Source: an uncultured Clostridia bacterium | GTDB taxonomy: Bacteria > Bacillota > Clostridia > Oscillospirales > CAG-382 | Length of the DNA: 64,000 bases | Assembly: GCA_944375955.1 (NCBI GenBank) | Contig: CALWBE010000005.1 | Coordinates: 1-64,000, forward strand | Reading direction: 5' to 3' | Shown: positions 17,480-26,578 of the stretch, piece after piece | Layout of the letters: every line of letters begins with the position of its first letter | Numbering within the stretch: the first letter of the stretch is position 1 | Notes under the pieces: model-generated | Databases searched by the model: none | What the model saw: the letters and a program-made list of their open reading frames with translations, nothing else | Told to the model about the DNA's origin: nothing | Program-made: the position numbers and the translations under genes

Positions 17480-18040
17480 CTATTTATGAACAATTGGTAA
17501 ATTATAGAGTTTTTTTATAGGATACTCTTTTAACAGTTTTTTTCTCTCTTTGTAATCAGGCATGTATTTTTCTATTTCTGAATAAAACGCACCTGAATGG
17601 TTTTTATGCTTTATATGGCACAGCTCGTGCAAGAGGACATAATCTATTGCCTTTTCAGGATACGCAAACAAATAACATGAAAAACTAAGTCTGTTTGTTC
17701 CGCTGCAGCTTCCAAAACGTGTTTTTGCGCGGGTGATACGCCATGAAACGGGTATAAATCCCGTAATATCCGAAAAATAAGAAAGCCGGGCAGGAATATA
17801 TCCCCTGCCCTTGCTTTTAAGCTGTCTTATCATATTTTCATGCTCATATTCGGAAAAGAAATCTATTTCATCTGATCTTATTCGCTTTGCTTTTTCTATA
17901 AATTCCTCATGTCTATTCACGAAATTTTCAATAAAAACAGAAGACACACTAAAAGGCGCTTTAACAATAGTGTTAAGATCTTTATCTACTGAGATAGAAA
18001 TAGTTCTTCTCCTCATGCGAACTACTTTGTAATCAGTCAT
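17480..18040 (-). CDS. YgjP-type (DUF45) metallopeptidase
   Basis: This 186-residue protein matches the YgjP/DUF45 family of small zinc-dependent peptidase-like proteins. The zinc motif HELCHIKHKNHSGAFY provides the HExxH helix and a third ligand. The upstream segment TRFGSCSGTNRLSFSCYLFAYPE is also typical. Family members are about 230 residues, so this is a short version. It follows the putP remnant by 8 bases on the same strand. The cellular role of the family is poorly known. Confidence 0.85.
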   Translation of the reverse strand: MTDYKVVRMRRRTISISVDKDLNTIVKAPFSVSSVFIENFVNRHEEFIEKAKRIRSDEIDFFSEYEHENMIRQLKSKGRGYIPARLSYFSDITGFIPVSWRITRAKTRFGSCSGTNRLSFSCYLFAYPEKAIDYVLLHELCHIKHKNHSGAFYSEIEKYMPDYKERKKLLKEYPIKKLYNLPIVHK

Positions 18041-18048
18041 TCTGCTAA

Positions 18049-18395
18049 TTAACGGCCTGATGCGACTTTGTCATATGTATCGCATATTTCTTTTTCAGGA
18101 GCGGGTGTACAAAGGCTGACAACAACATTTACTGCAAGAGCAACTACAAACGCCGGGAGAAGCTCATATATTGCAAATGCCCCGCCAAGCTTTGCAATAA
18201 TAAATTTCCATATGAAAACCATTGCACCGCCTGATATCATTCCTGCAATAGCTCCCCACTTGTTTGAACGCTTCCAAAACAAGGCAAGAAGAATGACCGG
18301 TCCAAACGACGCTCCAAATCCCGCCCATGCAAATGATACTATTGTAAATATAATTGAATCTTCTTCATTTGGGACAATCATCATAGCAATAATTA
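18049..18395 (-). pseudogene. C-terminal remnant of sodium/proline symporter
   Basis: An open frame of about 111 residues matches only the last membrane segments of a PutP/SSS-family sodium symporter, which is normally about 500 residues. The diagnostic part is SFAWAGFGASFGPVILLALFWKR. Similarity begins within a membrane helix (LIIAMMIVPN) right where the upstream Gfo/Idh/MocA gene ends. The other 390 or so residues are absent from the window. This looks like a deletion or insertion junction near 18394. The fragment has no plausible ribosome site and is unlikely to function. Confidence 0.85.
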
Positions 18396-19535
18396 ATTAT
18401 AAATAAAAAGACTTCTTTCCTCCGCTCCGCCTGAATAAATATCAGCCGCTAAGGGAATTGGACGTTCAAAATCGGTAGAAAGTAGTTTTACTTTTTTGTC
18501 ATCTGTGCATGCCAGTATTGCGTTTATGATTTCTAAAGCGTGATAACCCATTTCAAAAGAAATACGCGGCGGGCGACCCGTTCTCAGCGCCCAAGCCATA
18601 TCCGCAGCCCCTATTCCCCTGCTGTTTGTTTTATAAGGAAAATACAGTGGAATTTGTGTTGACATGTCATTTTTTTCTAAAATGATACTGTCACCGAACA
18701 AATTCGGGTCTCCTATTGATAAAATTCCGCGCGTGCCGTATATTTTAAACTCATTCCTTCCGGTGTCATACTCTGAAGATATATTCATTGAACCGAAAAC
18801 TCCGTTTTTAAACTGCATAACTGCAGAAAATGTGTTTGGAGTGTTCACGGTAAACAAATCATCAAACTTTGAATTTCTTGGATTTAGATATGGTCTTTCA
18901 GCATTTCTTGTTTTAGCATAACCACATACACTTTCCACAGGCCCAAAAATGTTAAATAATTCATGCAGATAGTATCCGCCCATATCATAAGGGATACCGC
19001 CTCCTTCATACATTACCGAGTATTTTCGTGCCGCGTCGTCATCATCAGATTTTATCATATGATATCCGCGTGTAAGAGTAGCCTGTGCTTGAATCGGTTC
19101 GCCTATCAATCCGATGTCGATAATATATCTTGCAGTCTGCATTCCTGCACCAAGAAAGGTATCCGGCGCAGAGGCAAACATAAGATTTTTCTCTTTTCGT
19201 ATACGGTTTAGCTCCTGCGCTTCATCCATTGTAATACACATCATTTTTTCGCAGTAACAATGCTTCCCGGCATTTAGTATTTCTCGATTTACCTCATAGT
19301 GCGCCGAAGCGTATGTCAAATTGACAATAAGCTCAATTTCCGGATCATTTAAAATCTCATGATTTGTCATTTTCCGTATACCATACTTTTCTGCCTGCCG
19401 TTGTGCTTTTTCTTCAACAATATCGCTGCAGCCTATAAGCTCGGTGATGTAAAATTTATTTTTAAGATTTTCAAGATATATGTCTGAAATCATGCCGCAG
19501 CCGATAACGCCTACTTTAACCGGTTTGTATTTCAT
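18393..19535 (-). CDS. Gfo/Idh/MocA family oxidoreductase
   Basis: This 380-residue NAD(P)-dependent dehydrogenase has the Rossmann motif VGVIGCGMISDIYL at residues 8-21, and YCEKMMC at the position of the usual EKP catalytic-lysine motif. The C-terminal alpha/beta domain follows, with the typical GGGIPYDMGGYYLHEL segment. It is the second gene after the TIM-barrel isomerase (2-base gap), with a divergent AraC regulator. Such modules oxidise or epimerise sugars or inositols, and some open C-glycosides. Its stop lies at the breakpoint with the putP remnant, so the module may have been inserted as a unit. Confidence 0.88.
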   Translation of the reverse strand: MKYKPVKVGVIGCGMISDIYLENLKNKFYITELIGCSDIVEEKAQRQAEKYGIRKMTNHEILNDPEIELIVNLTYASAHYEVNREILNAGKHCYCEKMMCITMDEAQELNRIRKEKNLMFASAPDTFLGAGMQTARYIIDIGLIGEPIQAQATLTRGYHMIKSDDDDAARKYSVMYEGGGIPYDMGGYYLHELFNIFGPVESVCGYAKTRNAERPYLNPRNSKFDDLFTVNTPNTFSAVMQFKNGVFGSMNISSEYDTGRNEFKIYGTRGILSIGDPNLFGDSIILEKNDMSTQIPLYFPYKTNSRGIGAADMAWALRTGRPPRISFEMGYHALEIINAILACTDDKKVKLLSTDFERPIPLAADIYSGGAEERSLFIYN

Positions 19536-19537
19536 GA

Positions 19538-20320
19538 TTAAAGTCCTGCCTCTCTCAGATAGCGAAAAGATGATTCAACGCAGTCAAATGCGTTTCTGCC
19601 GTAGCACTCGTCCTGTTCTATGGCATAGCTCTTAACGTTATTTTTTTTGCAAAGATCAATAATCGGCTTCCAGCTTAAGTTACCTTCGCCAACTGGGGCA
19701 AACTTAATAGGCCGTGCTTCAAGCTTTTCCCGATACGATCCGATCCCAAAATCCTTTACATGTATATAATCGTAACGATCCTTGTATTTTTCAAGAAATT
19801 CACAGATATTTTTTCCCCCCGAATGTATCCAATGTGTGTCAGGAATGATCTGTATGACTTCATTATCGCTTTCGCTCAAAAATATCTCAATACCTGTTTT
19901 TTCGCCAAAGCGTATGAATTCAAACGCATGGAAATGATATAGCAGTTTTTTTTCGTGTTTTTTCAATTCCGCAGATACTTCATTTAGGTAATGTGCGTAC
20001 ATTTTGTAGCCCGCCGGAGACGATGCCAGACTAGCCGGTATGGAATCAATGCGTATATAATCCGTTTGGAACAGCTCGCATTGAAAAAGAATCTTCTTAA
20101 TACTTTTTTCAATTTCCAGAGACGGACAAAAAACAGAATCATTTTCAATTCCGTTTTCATCAAAAATTTTTTTAACTGCCATTGCATCTATACCTTCAGG
20201 TATTGAATATTGCAATTTTTTAAACCCAATTTTCCCGAGACGTTCTACTGTTAATGCCAAATCGTACTCAGATCCTGTATGTTCACGCATTGTGTACATC
20301 TGTAGAGATATTTTACTCAT
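19538..20320 (-). CDS. Sugar phosphate isomerase/epimerase-like TIM-barrel protein
   Basis: This 260-residue protein belongs to the xylose-isomerase-like TIM-barrel superfamily. The opening KISLQMYTMREH, the metal-site segments QIIPDTHWIHSGG and YIHVKDFGIGS, and the final AIEQDECYG are typical. It is the first gene of a two-gene operon with the Gfo/Idh/MocA dehydrogenase, and the two probably act on the same sugar-like substrate. The AraC gene is divergent across a 164-base gap. The substrate is unknown. Confidence 0.85.
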   Translation of the reverse strand: MSKISLQMYTMREHTGSEYDLALTVERLGKIGFKKLQYSIPEGIDAMAVKKIFDENGIENDSVFCPSLEIEKSIKKILFQCELFQTDYIRIDSIPASLASSPAGYKMYAHYLNEVSAELKKHEKKLLYHFHAFEFIRFGEKTGIEIFLSESDNEVIQIIPDTHWIHSGGKNICEFLEKYKDRYDYIHVKDFGIGSYREKLEARPIKFAPVGEGNLSWKPIIDLCKKNNVKSYAIEQDECYGRNAFDCVESSFRYLREAGL

Positions 20321-20411
20321 ATTTGCTTCCTCCGATATCTTTTTGATAAAGAAATAATATCATACGATATTGCGTTTGAAAATGTATTTTACAATAAAAT
20401 TATTGTATTTT

Positions 20412-20440
20412 TTGATAGCATATGTTATTATAACTATAAC
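20412..20440 (+). promoter_or_regulatory. Candidate promoter of the AraC gene
   Basis: TTGATA (20412-20417) and TATAAC (20435-20440) are 17 bases apart, 44 bases before the ATG at 20485. The surrounding divergent gap would be the expected site for AraC-type operators, but no clear direct repeat was identified. Confidence 0.45.
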
Positions 20441-20484
20441 AACACATATGTATGTTTTCTTTATATGAAAGGAAGCAGAAGACA

Positions 20485-21291
20485 ATGAATCCTATTTGTT
20501 TTGAAGATTTAATCAAGTGTGATTTTAATTTTTGGAAAGCCGAGGCGTTTCGGCAGTACTGGAAAAACGAATCGGTATTTAGCTACATGCAAATTCCACG
20601 TCCAAATAACGGTTTGACACTTATTTGCTGCGATATGGCAATATATAATCTGAAAAACGGAATAAAGCTAACCGCAAAAAAAGGTGATGTCGTATTTATT
20701 GCCAAAAATGCCCGGTATGAGGTTACATTTTTTGGGGGAAATCAACCGTCTCACGCTACCGTTCTTTTTAATTTCTTGCTTTTGGATAATAATGGAAAAG
20801 AAATTAATTTTGATACCCCGCTGAAAATAATATGCGCCAATTCCGACAGCAATATTTACCATCAGTTTCATGAGCTAAGCAAAATTTTTAAAAATGAAAT
20901 ATATAAAGGTCCCTATTTTAAAATCATAATGTATGAATTGATTTCCAATTTATCTAAAAAAACTGTTTATATTAACGGCACCGATGGAATTTCTAAAGGA
21001 TTGGAATACATTAACAGTCATTTGAATGAGAACATTAAAATTTCCGACATTGCGTCCATGTGTATGATGTCTGAAGCTTCTTTTAGACAGAAATTCAAGA
21101 AACAAATGCGTACAAGTCCGATAAAATATATAACTAAAGTAAAAATTGAAAAAGCAATACAGCTTTTGGTCAGCAGCGAACTGTCAATTGAAGAAATTTC
21201 ACATACACTAAGCTTTTATGATACTGCATATTTTTACAAAGTATTTAAAAATATTACAGGGACTCTACCGTCTGCATACAGGCAGCCTTAA
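20485..21291 (+). CDS. AraC family transcriptional regulator
   Basis: This 268-residue protein has an N-terminal cupin-like sensor domain (about 30-110, GIKLTAKKGDVVFIAKNARYEV) and a C-terminal double helix-turn-helix. The second half has the family pattern: LNENIKISDIASMCMMSEASFRQKFKK, then a segment ending in SFYDTAYFYKVFKNITGTLPSAYRQ. The start at 20485 is supported by the ribosome site aaaggaag; an upstream in-frame ATG adds 11 residues without one. It is divergent from the isomerase/dehydrogenase pair and is the likely regulator of it. The gene looks AT-richer than its neighbours. Confidence 0.9.
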   Translation: MNPICFEDLIKCDFNFWKAEAFRQYWKNESVFSYMQIPRPNNGLTLICCDMAIYNLKNGIKLTAKKGDVVFIAKNARYEVTFFGGNQPSHATVLFNFLLLDNNGKEINFDTPLKIICANSDSNIYHQFHELSKIFKNEIYKGPYFKIIMYELISNLSKKTVYINGTDGISKGLEYINSHLNENIKISDIASMCMMSEASFRQKFKKQMRTSPIKYITKVKIEKAIQLLVSSELSIEEISHTLSFYDTAYFYKVFKNITGTLPSAYRQP

Positions 21292-21605
21292 GTATATTGC
21301 GGAATAAATCCGGCATATAATATGCATAGTATTTTCTTGTCTGAAGAAAACAGGGCTTTTATCAATCGGAGCGTTTAACCCCCGGCGTTATGTAAATGTG
21401 CGTTATATATTCATAAAGTATTTTTTTATGCTTCAGTACTTTTTTCTTTATCGTTCAAATATATATGAACGATTTTAATGTTTCTCGTAAAAGACATACG
21501 ATAAAAATTCTGTAAAGTCTTCTTTGTTTTTAAAATAATCATAAAAAAGCCGCTATGCCTCAGGTATCATCTTGATTTTTGCATCGCGGCTATTATTTTT
21601 TATGC
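21292..21605. other. Intergenic region with bidirectional terminator
   Basis: No ORF with a ribosome site is seen in these 314 bases. The right part holds a hairpin (about 21548-21592) pairing AGCCGCTATGC with GCATCGCGGCT with one mismatch, flanked by A- and T-rich tracts, suited to terminate the leftward YkvI-like gene and readthrough from araC. The left part shows nothing recognisable. Confidence 0.55.
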
Positions 21606-22682
21606 TCATTTATTGCTACAGTTTTTTATCTTTATATGAATAAAGTGCTCAAGCATGCATAAAAGTGCCAAAATTCCAAAATAACCACATACAGGATATA
21701 CAGTTCCTATCAGCTCGCCGAAGCCTAAAAGACTTCCTGCATAAACAAATGCCGAAATTGCAGCCGCTGCTGCAAATCTGCTTACGCGAAATGAAGTTTT
21801 TACTGCTATATAATGTACTGCTGCAACGATTGACGATGTCGCAGTTCCAAGCATTCCCAAAAACAAAAGAAAAGCATATATTATCTCTAACAAAGGCGAT
21901 ATTTTACCTGCAACTGCAAGCATTGGAAGCTGTTCGGTGCATGCATCTGGATATAATGACAGCGATACAAAAATACACAGCGCTATAACAAACAGTATGA
22001 CGCATCCAAGTGCTATTCCCTTATAAACACGCCTTGGCGACAAGACTGTCTTCCCCAAAGGAGCAAGTATCTCCGCTGACGAAAAAAGATTATATGAAAC
22101 AAATGTCAGCGCGGAAACAGGCCAGCTTCCCAAAAGCGGATTGATCTCGTCAGAAACTGATTCCGCTGCTACGCGAAGATTAGTCACGGGAAAATAAATA
22201 TATGCCGCCGCGCTTACAGCAACTGTAAAAATCACGAGTAGCGGCACAGTAAGCGAAAAAACGGCGACCATACGTTCATGTCCACCGAGAACAAGTATAA
22301 AAACCAAAATACAGAATAGTGCAGACGAGACAATTCTTGAAACTCCAATAGTCTGTTCTGATAAAGCTCCTATGCCGGCAGCCATTATTACGGCGATCCC
22401 GGTAAGAAAAAAGATTTCGGCCACTCCTATGAACGCCCTTAAAAATCCTATGGGTTTTCTTATTATCAGAGCCTCACTTTCTCCAAGCCCGCTGATTCCC
22501 GCGAGTCTCATTAAAAGCACTCCGAATTCAAAAAGCAAAAGAATTGCGAGAAAAAGTCCAAAAAGTCCCTTCAACCCGAAAGATACAAAAAACTGCCACA
22601 TTTCCTGCCCGGAAACATATCCTGCGCCGAGAAAACATCCGGCAAAAGTGAAAGCTATTCGGAGCGAATTAAAATTAACCAT
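21606..22682 (-). CDS. YkvI-like membrane transporter
   Basis: This 358-residue integral membrane protein has about ten hydrophobic segments and resembles the YkvI family, distantly related to LeuT-fold transporters. It opens with LRIAFTFAGCFLGAGYVSGQEMWQFF, where the broken first helix with glycines is typical. The substrate is unknown. It is monocistronic, with a consensus promoter 117-145 bases upstream. Confidence 0.75.
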   Translation of the reverse strand: MVNFNSLRIAFTFAGCFLGAGYVSGQEMWQFFVSFGLKGLFGLFLAILLLFEFGVLLMRLAGISGLGESEALIIRKPIGFLRAFIGVAEIFFLTGIAVIMAAGIGALSEQTIGVSRIVSSALFCILVFILVLGGHERMVAVFSLTVPLLVIFTVAVSAAAYIYFPVTNLRVAAESVSDEINPLLGSWPVSALTFVSYNLFSSAEILAPLGKTVLSPRRVYKGIALGCVILFVIALCIFVSLSLYPDACTEQLPMLAVAGKISPLLEIIYAFLLFLGMLGTATSSIVAAVHYIAVKTSFRVSRFAAAAAISAFVYAGSLLGFGELIGTVYPVCGYFGILALLCMLEHFIHIKIKNCSNK

Positions 22683-22798
22683 AAATTCTACCCTCCGTCA
22701 ATTATGCTTTCAAAGCAAAAAAAGAACTGGCTTTTTCCGCACTATACGTTGAATACACATATTCTTCCGTATTATAGTCGGTTTTTTTACCATATTTT

Positions 22799-22827
22799 AT
22801 TATATTAATACCCGGCATGTTTGTCAA
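22799..22827 (-). promoter_or_regulatory. Sigma-A promoter of the YkvI-like gene
   Basis: On the minus strand, consensus TTGACA (22827-22822) and consensus TATAAT (22804-22799) are 17 bases apart. It implies a leader of about 110 bases before the gene. Confidence 0.8.
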
Positions 22828-23098
22828 TCCCCATATGTGTATAAAATTTATATAAATTGTTCAAATACTCGGTTTTTAATCCTACTTTTTTCATATGATT
22901 GTCTTGCTTATATATGACCTATTGGTTTTAAAAACAATTTTTTTAAGTTTTTTAGCGTCAAATATTTTTGACATGACTGTGTCTTTTAATCATACTGCAA
23001 GAGTATGTTTTTCCAAATAGTACCGTTGCTTTTAGCTGCTTTGTGCAAAATCTTCAATTTCTCAGATATTTTTTATTTAAAATATTATGTTTAGCGTA

Positions 23099-23127
23099 TT
23101 GACATGAGATGTAAATAGTTGTATTAT
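23099..23127 (+). promoter_or_regulatory. Sigma-A promoter for HAD gene and possibly the BMC locus
   Basis: Consensus TTGACA (23099-23104) and TATTAT (23122-23127) are 17 bases apart, 52 bases before the first HAD start codon. No comparable promoter was identified between the HAD gene and the glycyl radical enzyme 39 bases later, so this may drive the whole locus. Confidence 0.65.
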
Positions 23128-23179
23128 TATATTGTATTAGGATGTAAATTTATGATAACTGTTTTTTGTCTGACGTGGG

Positions 23180-23980
23180 GTGCATGCTTTGGTTAAATTA
23201 GTTGTCAGCGATGTCGACGGCACGCTGATTTATAAAGGCTCATATTTGAATACGGCACGTTTCCCTGTCATGCTTAAAAATCTCGGCGATCTTAATATTC
23301 CTTTCTGCGTCGCAACCGGCAGGCATTACCGAGAGCTTAAGAAATTGTTTGGAAATTACTGCGACACTATTCTTTGCGTCTGCTGTGACGGAGCTTACGC
23401 CGTATTTGCAAACAAGCTCTTATTCGGCATTCCGGTCGGCACCGAGGCTGTGAAAAATTTTTTTGACGCATTTGTCGGGAAAAACATTCCGGTTGAATTC
23501 CATTCGCCGGATACAACATATATTTTGGGCGGTTCACCGCTTTTCCATTCAAAAGAAAAATCCCGGCTTTCAGAAATTAAGGTCATAAGTTCGCCTGATG
23601 AAGCAGAAGGTGAAATTTTTATGATTTCGGTTTACGGAAACATCTGCACAAACGCAGACTTAAAAAAATTTGCCTTGCCGGGAAATCTGCGTGTTTCCTA
23701 TTCGTCCGGTAATATTTCCGAGTTTGTAAGCTCAAATGCTTCAAAGTACGGTTCGGTATCAAAAATAGCCAGCAGCTGCGGAATCTCCGAAAAAGACATT
23801 TTATTTTTCGGCGACGGGCAAAGCGACGCTGAACTTATAGAAAAGTGCGCCTTATCATATACAACATACTGTGCAGACAGAAAAGTTTTTCGACTGACAG
23901 GAAATCATACCCGTGACGTTATAGGCACTTTGATACGGCTTTCTTCGGAATGGAAAAAGCAAAAGCAAAAGCAAAATTGA
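23180..23980 (+). CDS. Cof-type HAD hydrolase
   Basis: This 266-residue protein is a HAD-superfamily phosphatase with a Cof/type IIB cap. The nucleophile motif VVSDVDGTL lies at about 8-16, motif II is VATGRHY, and motif IV is FFGDGQSDAE. The start is GTG at 23180 or TTG at 23189; neither has a strong ribosome site. It ends in a lysine/glutamine tail encoded by a short AAAGCA repeat. It lies 39 bases before the glycyl radical enzyme on the same strand and may be co-transcribed with the BMC genes. The phosphate-ester substrate is not readable. Confidence 0.85.
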   Translation: MHALVKLVVSDVDGTLIYKGSYLNTARFPVMLKNLGDLNIPFCVATGRHYRELKKLFGNYCDTILCVCCDGAYAVFANKLLFGIPVGTEAVKNFFDAFVGKNIPVEFHSPDTTYILGGSPLFHSKEKSRLSEIKVISSPDEAEGEIFMISVYGNICTNADLKKFALPGNLRVSYSSGNISEFVSSNASKYGSVSKIASSCGISEKDILFFGDGQSDAELIEKCALSYTTYCADRKVFRLTGNHTRDVIGTLIRLSSEWKKQKQKQN

Positions 23981-24019
23981 AAAAACAATTTAGTAAAAAG
24001 TAAAGTAAAGAGGCGGATC

Positions 24020-26548
24020 ATGAAAAAATACACAGTTACTGACATCCCTAGAACTGAGAGGATCAAAAAACTTATTGACAACCTGTATGCGAAAATGCCA
24101 GTTATTGAAGCTGACAGAGGCATACTTGTCACCGAATCTTACAAAAGCACTGAAAACGAACCTATAATCTCAAGACGTGCGAAAGCTTTCATGCATATAT
24201 GCAAAAATATTCCGATCACTATACGTGACTTTGAACTTATTGTCGGAAGTGCCACAAAAAATCCGCGCGGATGTCAGGTATTTCCTGAATATTCATTTGA
24301 ATGGCTTGAAAATGAGTTTGACACTGTTGCTACCCGCACTGCTGATCCTTTTTATATTTCCGATGAAACAAAAGCAACTCTCCATGAAGTGTACAAGTAC
24401 TGGAAAGGAAAAACGACAAGCGATCTTGCAACATCATATATGTCGCCTGAAACTCTCAAGGCAATAGAACACAATATTTTTACTCCAGGTAATTATTTTT
24501 ACAACGGCATAGGTCATGTTACTGTAAATTACGGAAAAATCCTTGAAAAAGGTCTTGACGGAATTATCAGCGAGGCAAAGGAAGCTCTTTCGGCTATTTC
24601 GCCCGAAGATCCGTCTTACATAAAAAGATCTCAGTTTTTAAATGCAGTTATACTCAGCTGCGAAGCCGCTGAGATATATGCTGCAAGATACGCTGCTCTT
24701 GCCCTTGAACTTGCAAAAAAAGAAACCGATTCCGCACGCCGAGGCGAACTTTTAGTCATTGCTTCAAACTGTTCAAGAGTTCCGAAAGAAGGAGCTCGCA
24801 GCTTCTACGAAGCTTGCCAATCTTTCTGGTTTATTCAGATGCTTCTGCAGGTCGAATCAAGCGGACACTCAATTTCTCCGGGAAGATTTGATCAATATAT
24901 GTATCCGTATTTTAAAAACGATTTAGAAGCAGGCAAAATCACCCGCGAAGCAGCTCAGGAACTCATGGACTGCATATGGGTAAAACTTAATGATCTTAAT
25001 AAAGTCCGCGACGCGGCTTCTGCCGAAGGCTTTGCCGGATACAGTCTTTTCCAGAACCTTATAGCGGGAGGTCAGACAAAAGACGGATTTGACGCGACAA
25101 ATGATCTTTCATTCATGTGCATACAGGCAACAATGCATGTAAGACTTCCGCAGCCTTCATTTTCTGTGAGGGTCTGGAATGGTACTCCGCATGAATTTAT
25201 GATAAAAGCGGCAGAGCTTACACGAACCGGCGTAGGTCTTCCGGCATATTACAACGATGAAGTTATTATACCGTCGCTTTTAAGCCGCGGACTTTCTATA
25301 GAAGACGCACGCGACTACAATATTATAGGCTGTGTTGAGCCACAGAAATCCGGAAAAACAGACGGCTGGCACGATGCTGCGTTCTACAATATGTGCAGAC
25401 CTCTTGAGCTTGTTTTCTCAGACGGCTATGATGACGGTGAATTCATAGGAGTTCATACCGGCGACGTAACCAAAATGAAGACCTTTGAGGAATTTTATAA
25501 CGCATACAAGGCCCAAAACAATTATATGCTTAAGCTTCTTGTAAATGCAGACAACTCAATCGACGTAGCTCACAGTGAACGCTGTCCGCTGCCCTTCCAG
25601 TCAAGTATGGTTGAAGACTGTATCGGACGCGGAAAAAGTCTTCAGGAAGGCGGAGCAATTTACAACTTTACAGGTCCTCAGGGCTTCGGCATAGCAAATA
25701 TGGCAGATTCGCTTTATGCTGTAAAAACACTTGTTTTTGATCAGAAAAAAATTACAATGTACGAGTTGAAAGACGCCATCGATCACAATTTCGGAGAAGA
25801 TATTCCCGACAAAATCGCCGAAGCAAAAACTCAAAAAGAAATCAAGAAAATTGCAGATTCCGGAAAAACAATCACTGATTCCATGATAATGGAAACATAC
25901 AAAAAGATAAAAACTTCAGGAATGCAGCCATATCAGCGTGCAAAATACCGCAAAGTGCGCGAACTTATAGACTCTATACCGAAATTTGGAAACGATATTC
26001 CCGAGATTGACGCGTTCGCACGGGATGTAGCATATACATATACCCGTCCGCTTGAAAAATTCCGCAATCCCAGAGGAGGCATTTTCCAGGCAGGTCTTTA
26101 CCCTGTTTCGGCAAATGTTCCGCTCGGAGCGCAGACCGGAGCAACTCCTGACGGCAGACTTGCATATACTCCCGTCGCAGACGGCGTTTCACCGTCTGCC
26201 GGAAAAGATGTTCACGGTCCGACATCAAGCGCCAATTCTGTTTCAAAACTTGACCATGGAATAGCTTCAAACGGTACCTTATTCAACATGAAATTTCACC
26301 CGTCTGCTCTTGAAGGACGTTCTGGACTTGAAAGTTTTGTTGCTCTTATCCGTGCGTATTTTGATCAGAAAGGCAGTCATATGCAGTTTAATGTAGTAAG
26401 CCGCGAAACTTTGCGAGACGCGCAGGCTCATCCTGAAAACTATAAATCGCTTGTAGTAAGGGTGGCCGGATACAGCGCTCTCTTTACCACGCTTTCCAAA
26501 TCCCTTCAGGACGATATAATAAACCGTACTGAGCAAATGAGTTTTTAA
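24020..26548 (+). CDS. Glycyl radical diol dehydratase-like enzyme
   Basis: This 842-residue glycyl radical enzyme is the signature enzyme of the BMC locus. The catalytic thiyl cysteine is C438 in GCVEPQ, with the general-base glutamate two residues later, and the radical glycine is G817 in RVAGYSALF. GIGHVTVNY places a histidine (H166) near the position of the substrate-binding His164 of B12-independent glycerol dehydratase, and KTDGWHDA follows the cysteine as in the diol dehydratases. This, plus the adjacent fuculose-phosphate-type aldolase, favours 1,2-propanediol dehydration to propanal. Glycerol dehydratase or choline lyase is less likely. No N-terminal encapsulation peptide is evident. 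The ribosome site agaggcgg precedes the ATG. Confidence 0.88.
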   Translation: MKKYTVTDIPRTERIKKLIDNLYAKMPVIEADRGILVTESYKSTENEPIISRRAKAFMHICKNIPITIRDFELIVGSATKNPRGCQVFPEYSFEWLENEFDTVATRTADPFYISDETKATLHEVYKYWKGKTTSDLATSYMSPETLKAIEHNIFTPGNYFYNGIGHVTVNYGKILEKGLDGIISEAKEALSAISPEDPSYIKRSQFLNAVILSCEAAEIYAARYAALALELAKKETDSARRGELLVIASNCSRVPKEGARSFYEACQSFWFIQMLLQVESSGHSISPGRFDQYMYPYFKNDLEAGKITREAAQELMDCIWVKLNDLNKVRDAASAEGFAGYSLFQNLIAGGQTKDGFDATNDLSFMCIQATMHVRLPQPSFSVRVWNGTPHEFMIKAAELTRTGVGLPAYYNDEVIIPSLLSRGLSIEDARDYNIIGCVEPQKSGKTDGWHDAAFYNMCRPLELVFSDGYDDGEFIGVHTGDVTKMKTFEEFYNAYKAQNNYMLKLLVNADNSIDVAHSERCPLPFQSSMVEDCIGRGKSLQEGGAIYNFTGPQGFGIANMADSLYAVKTLVFDQKKITMYELKDAIDHNFGEDIPDKIAEAKTQKEIKKIADSGKTITDSMIMETYKKIKTSGMQPYQRAKYRKVRELIDSIPKFGNDIPEIDAFARDVAYTYTRPLEKFRNPRGGIFQAGLYPVSANVPLGAQTGATPDGRLAYTPVADGVSPSAGKDVHGPTSSANSVSKLDHGIASNGTLFNMKFHPSALEGRSGLESFVALIRAYFDQKGSHMQFNVVSRETLRDAQAHPENYKSLVVRVAGYSALFTTLSKSLQDDIINRTEQMSF

Positions 26549-26578
26549 TAAAAGCTGAAAAATGTCGGATGGTAACAA

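Larger units (their letters stand above)
22683..23179. other. Divergent intergenic region with two promoters
   Basis: This 497-base AT-rich gap separates the leftward YkvI-like gene from the rightward HAD/BMC genes. Apart from the two promoter candidates listed separately, I see no ORF with a ribosome site, no tRNA and no recognisable riboswitch. Any operator controlling the BMC locus would be expected in its right part. Confidence 0.5.

Noticed and set aside
23938-23980. AAAGCA repeat at the end of the HAD gene as CRISPR-like or regulatory repeat
   Set aside because: Only a few six-base units encoding Lys-Gln; it is a short coding microsatellite.
24020-26548. Choline trimethylamine-lyase (CutC) assignment
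   Set aside because: The aldolase and dehydrogenase context and the His near 166 fit diol dehydratases better; no choline-specific genes are present. Only an alignment can exclude it fully.
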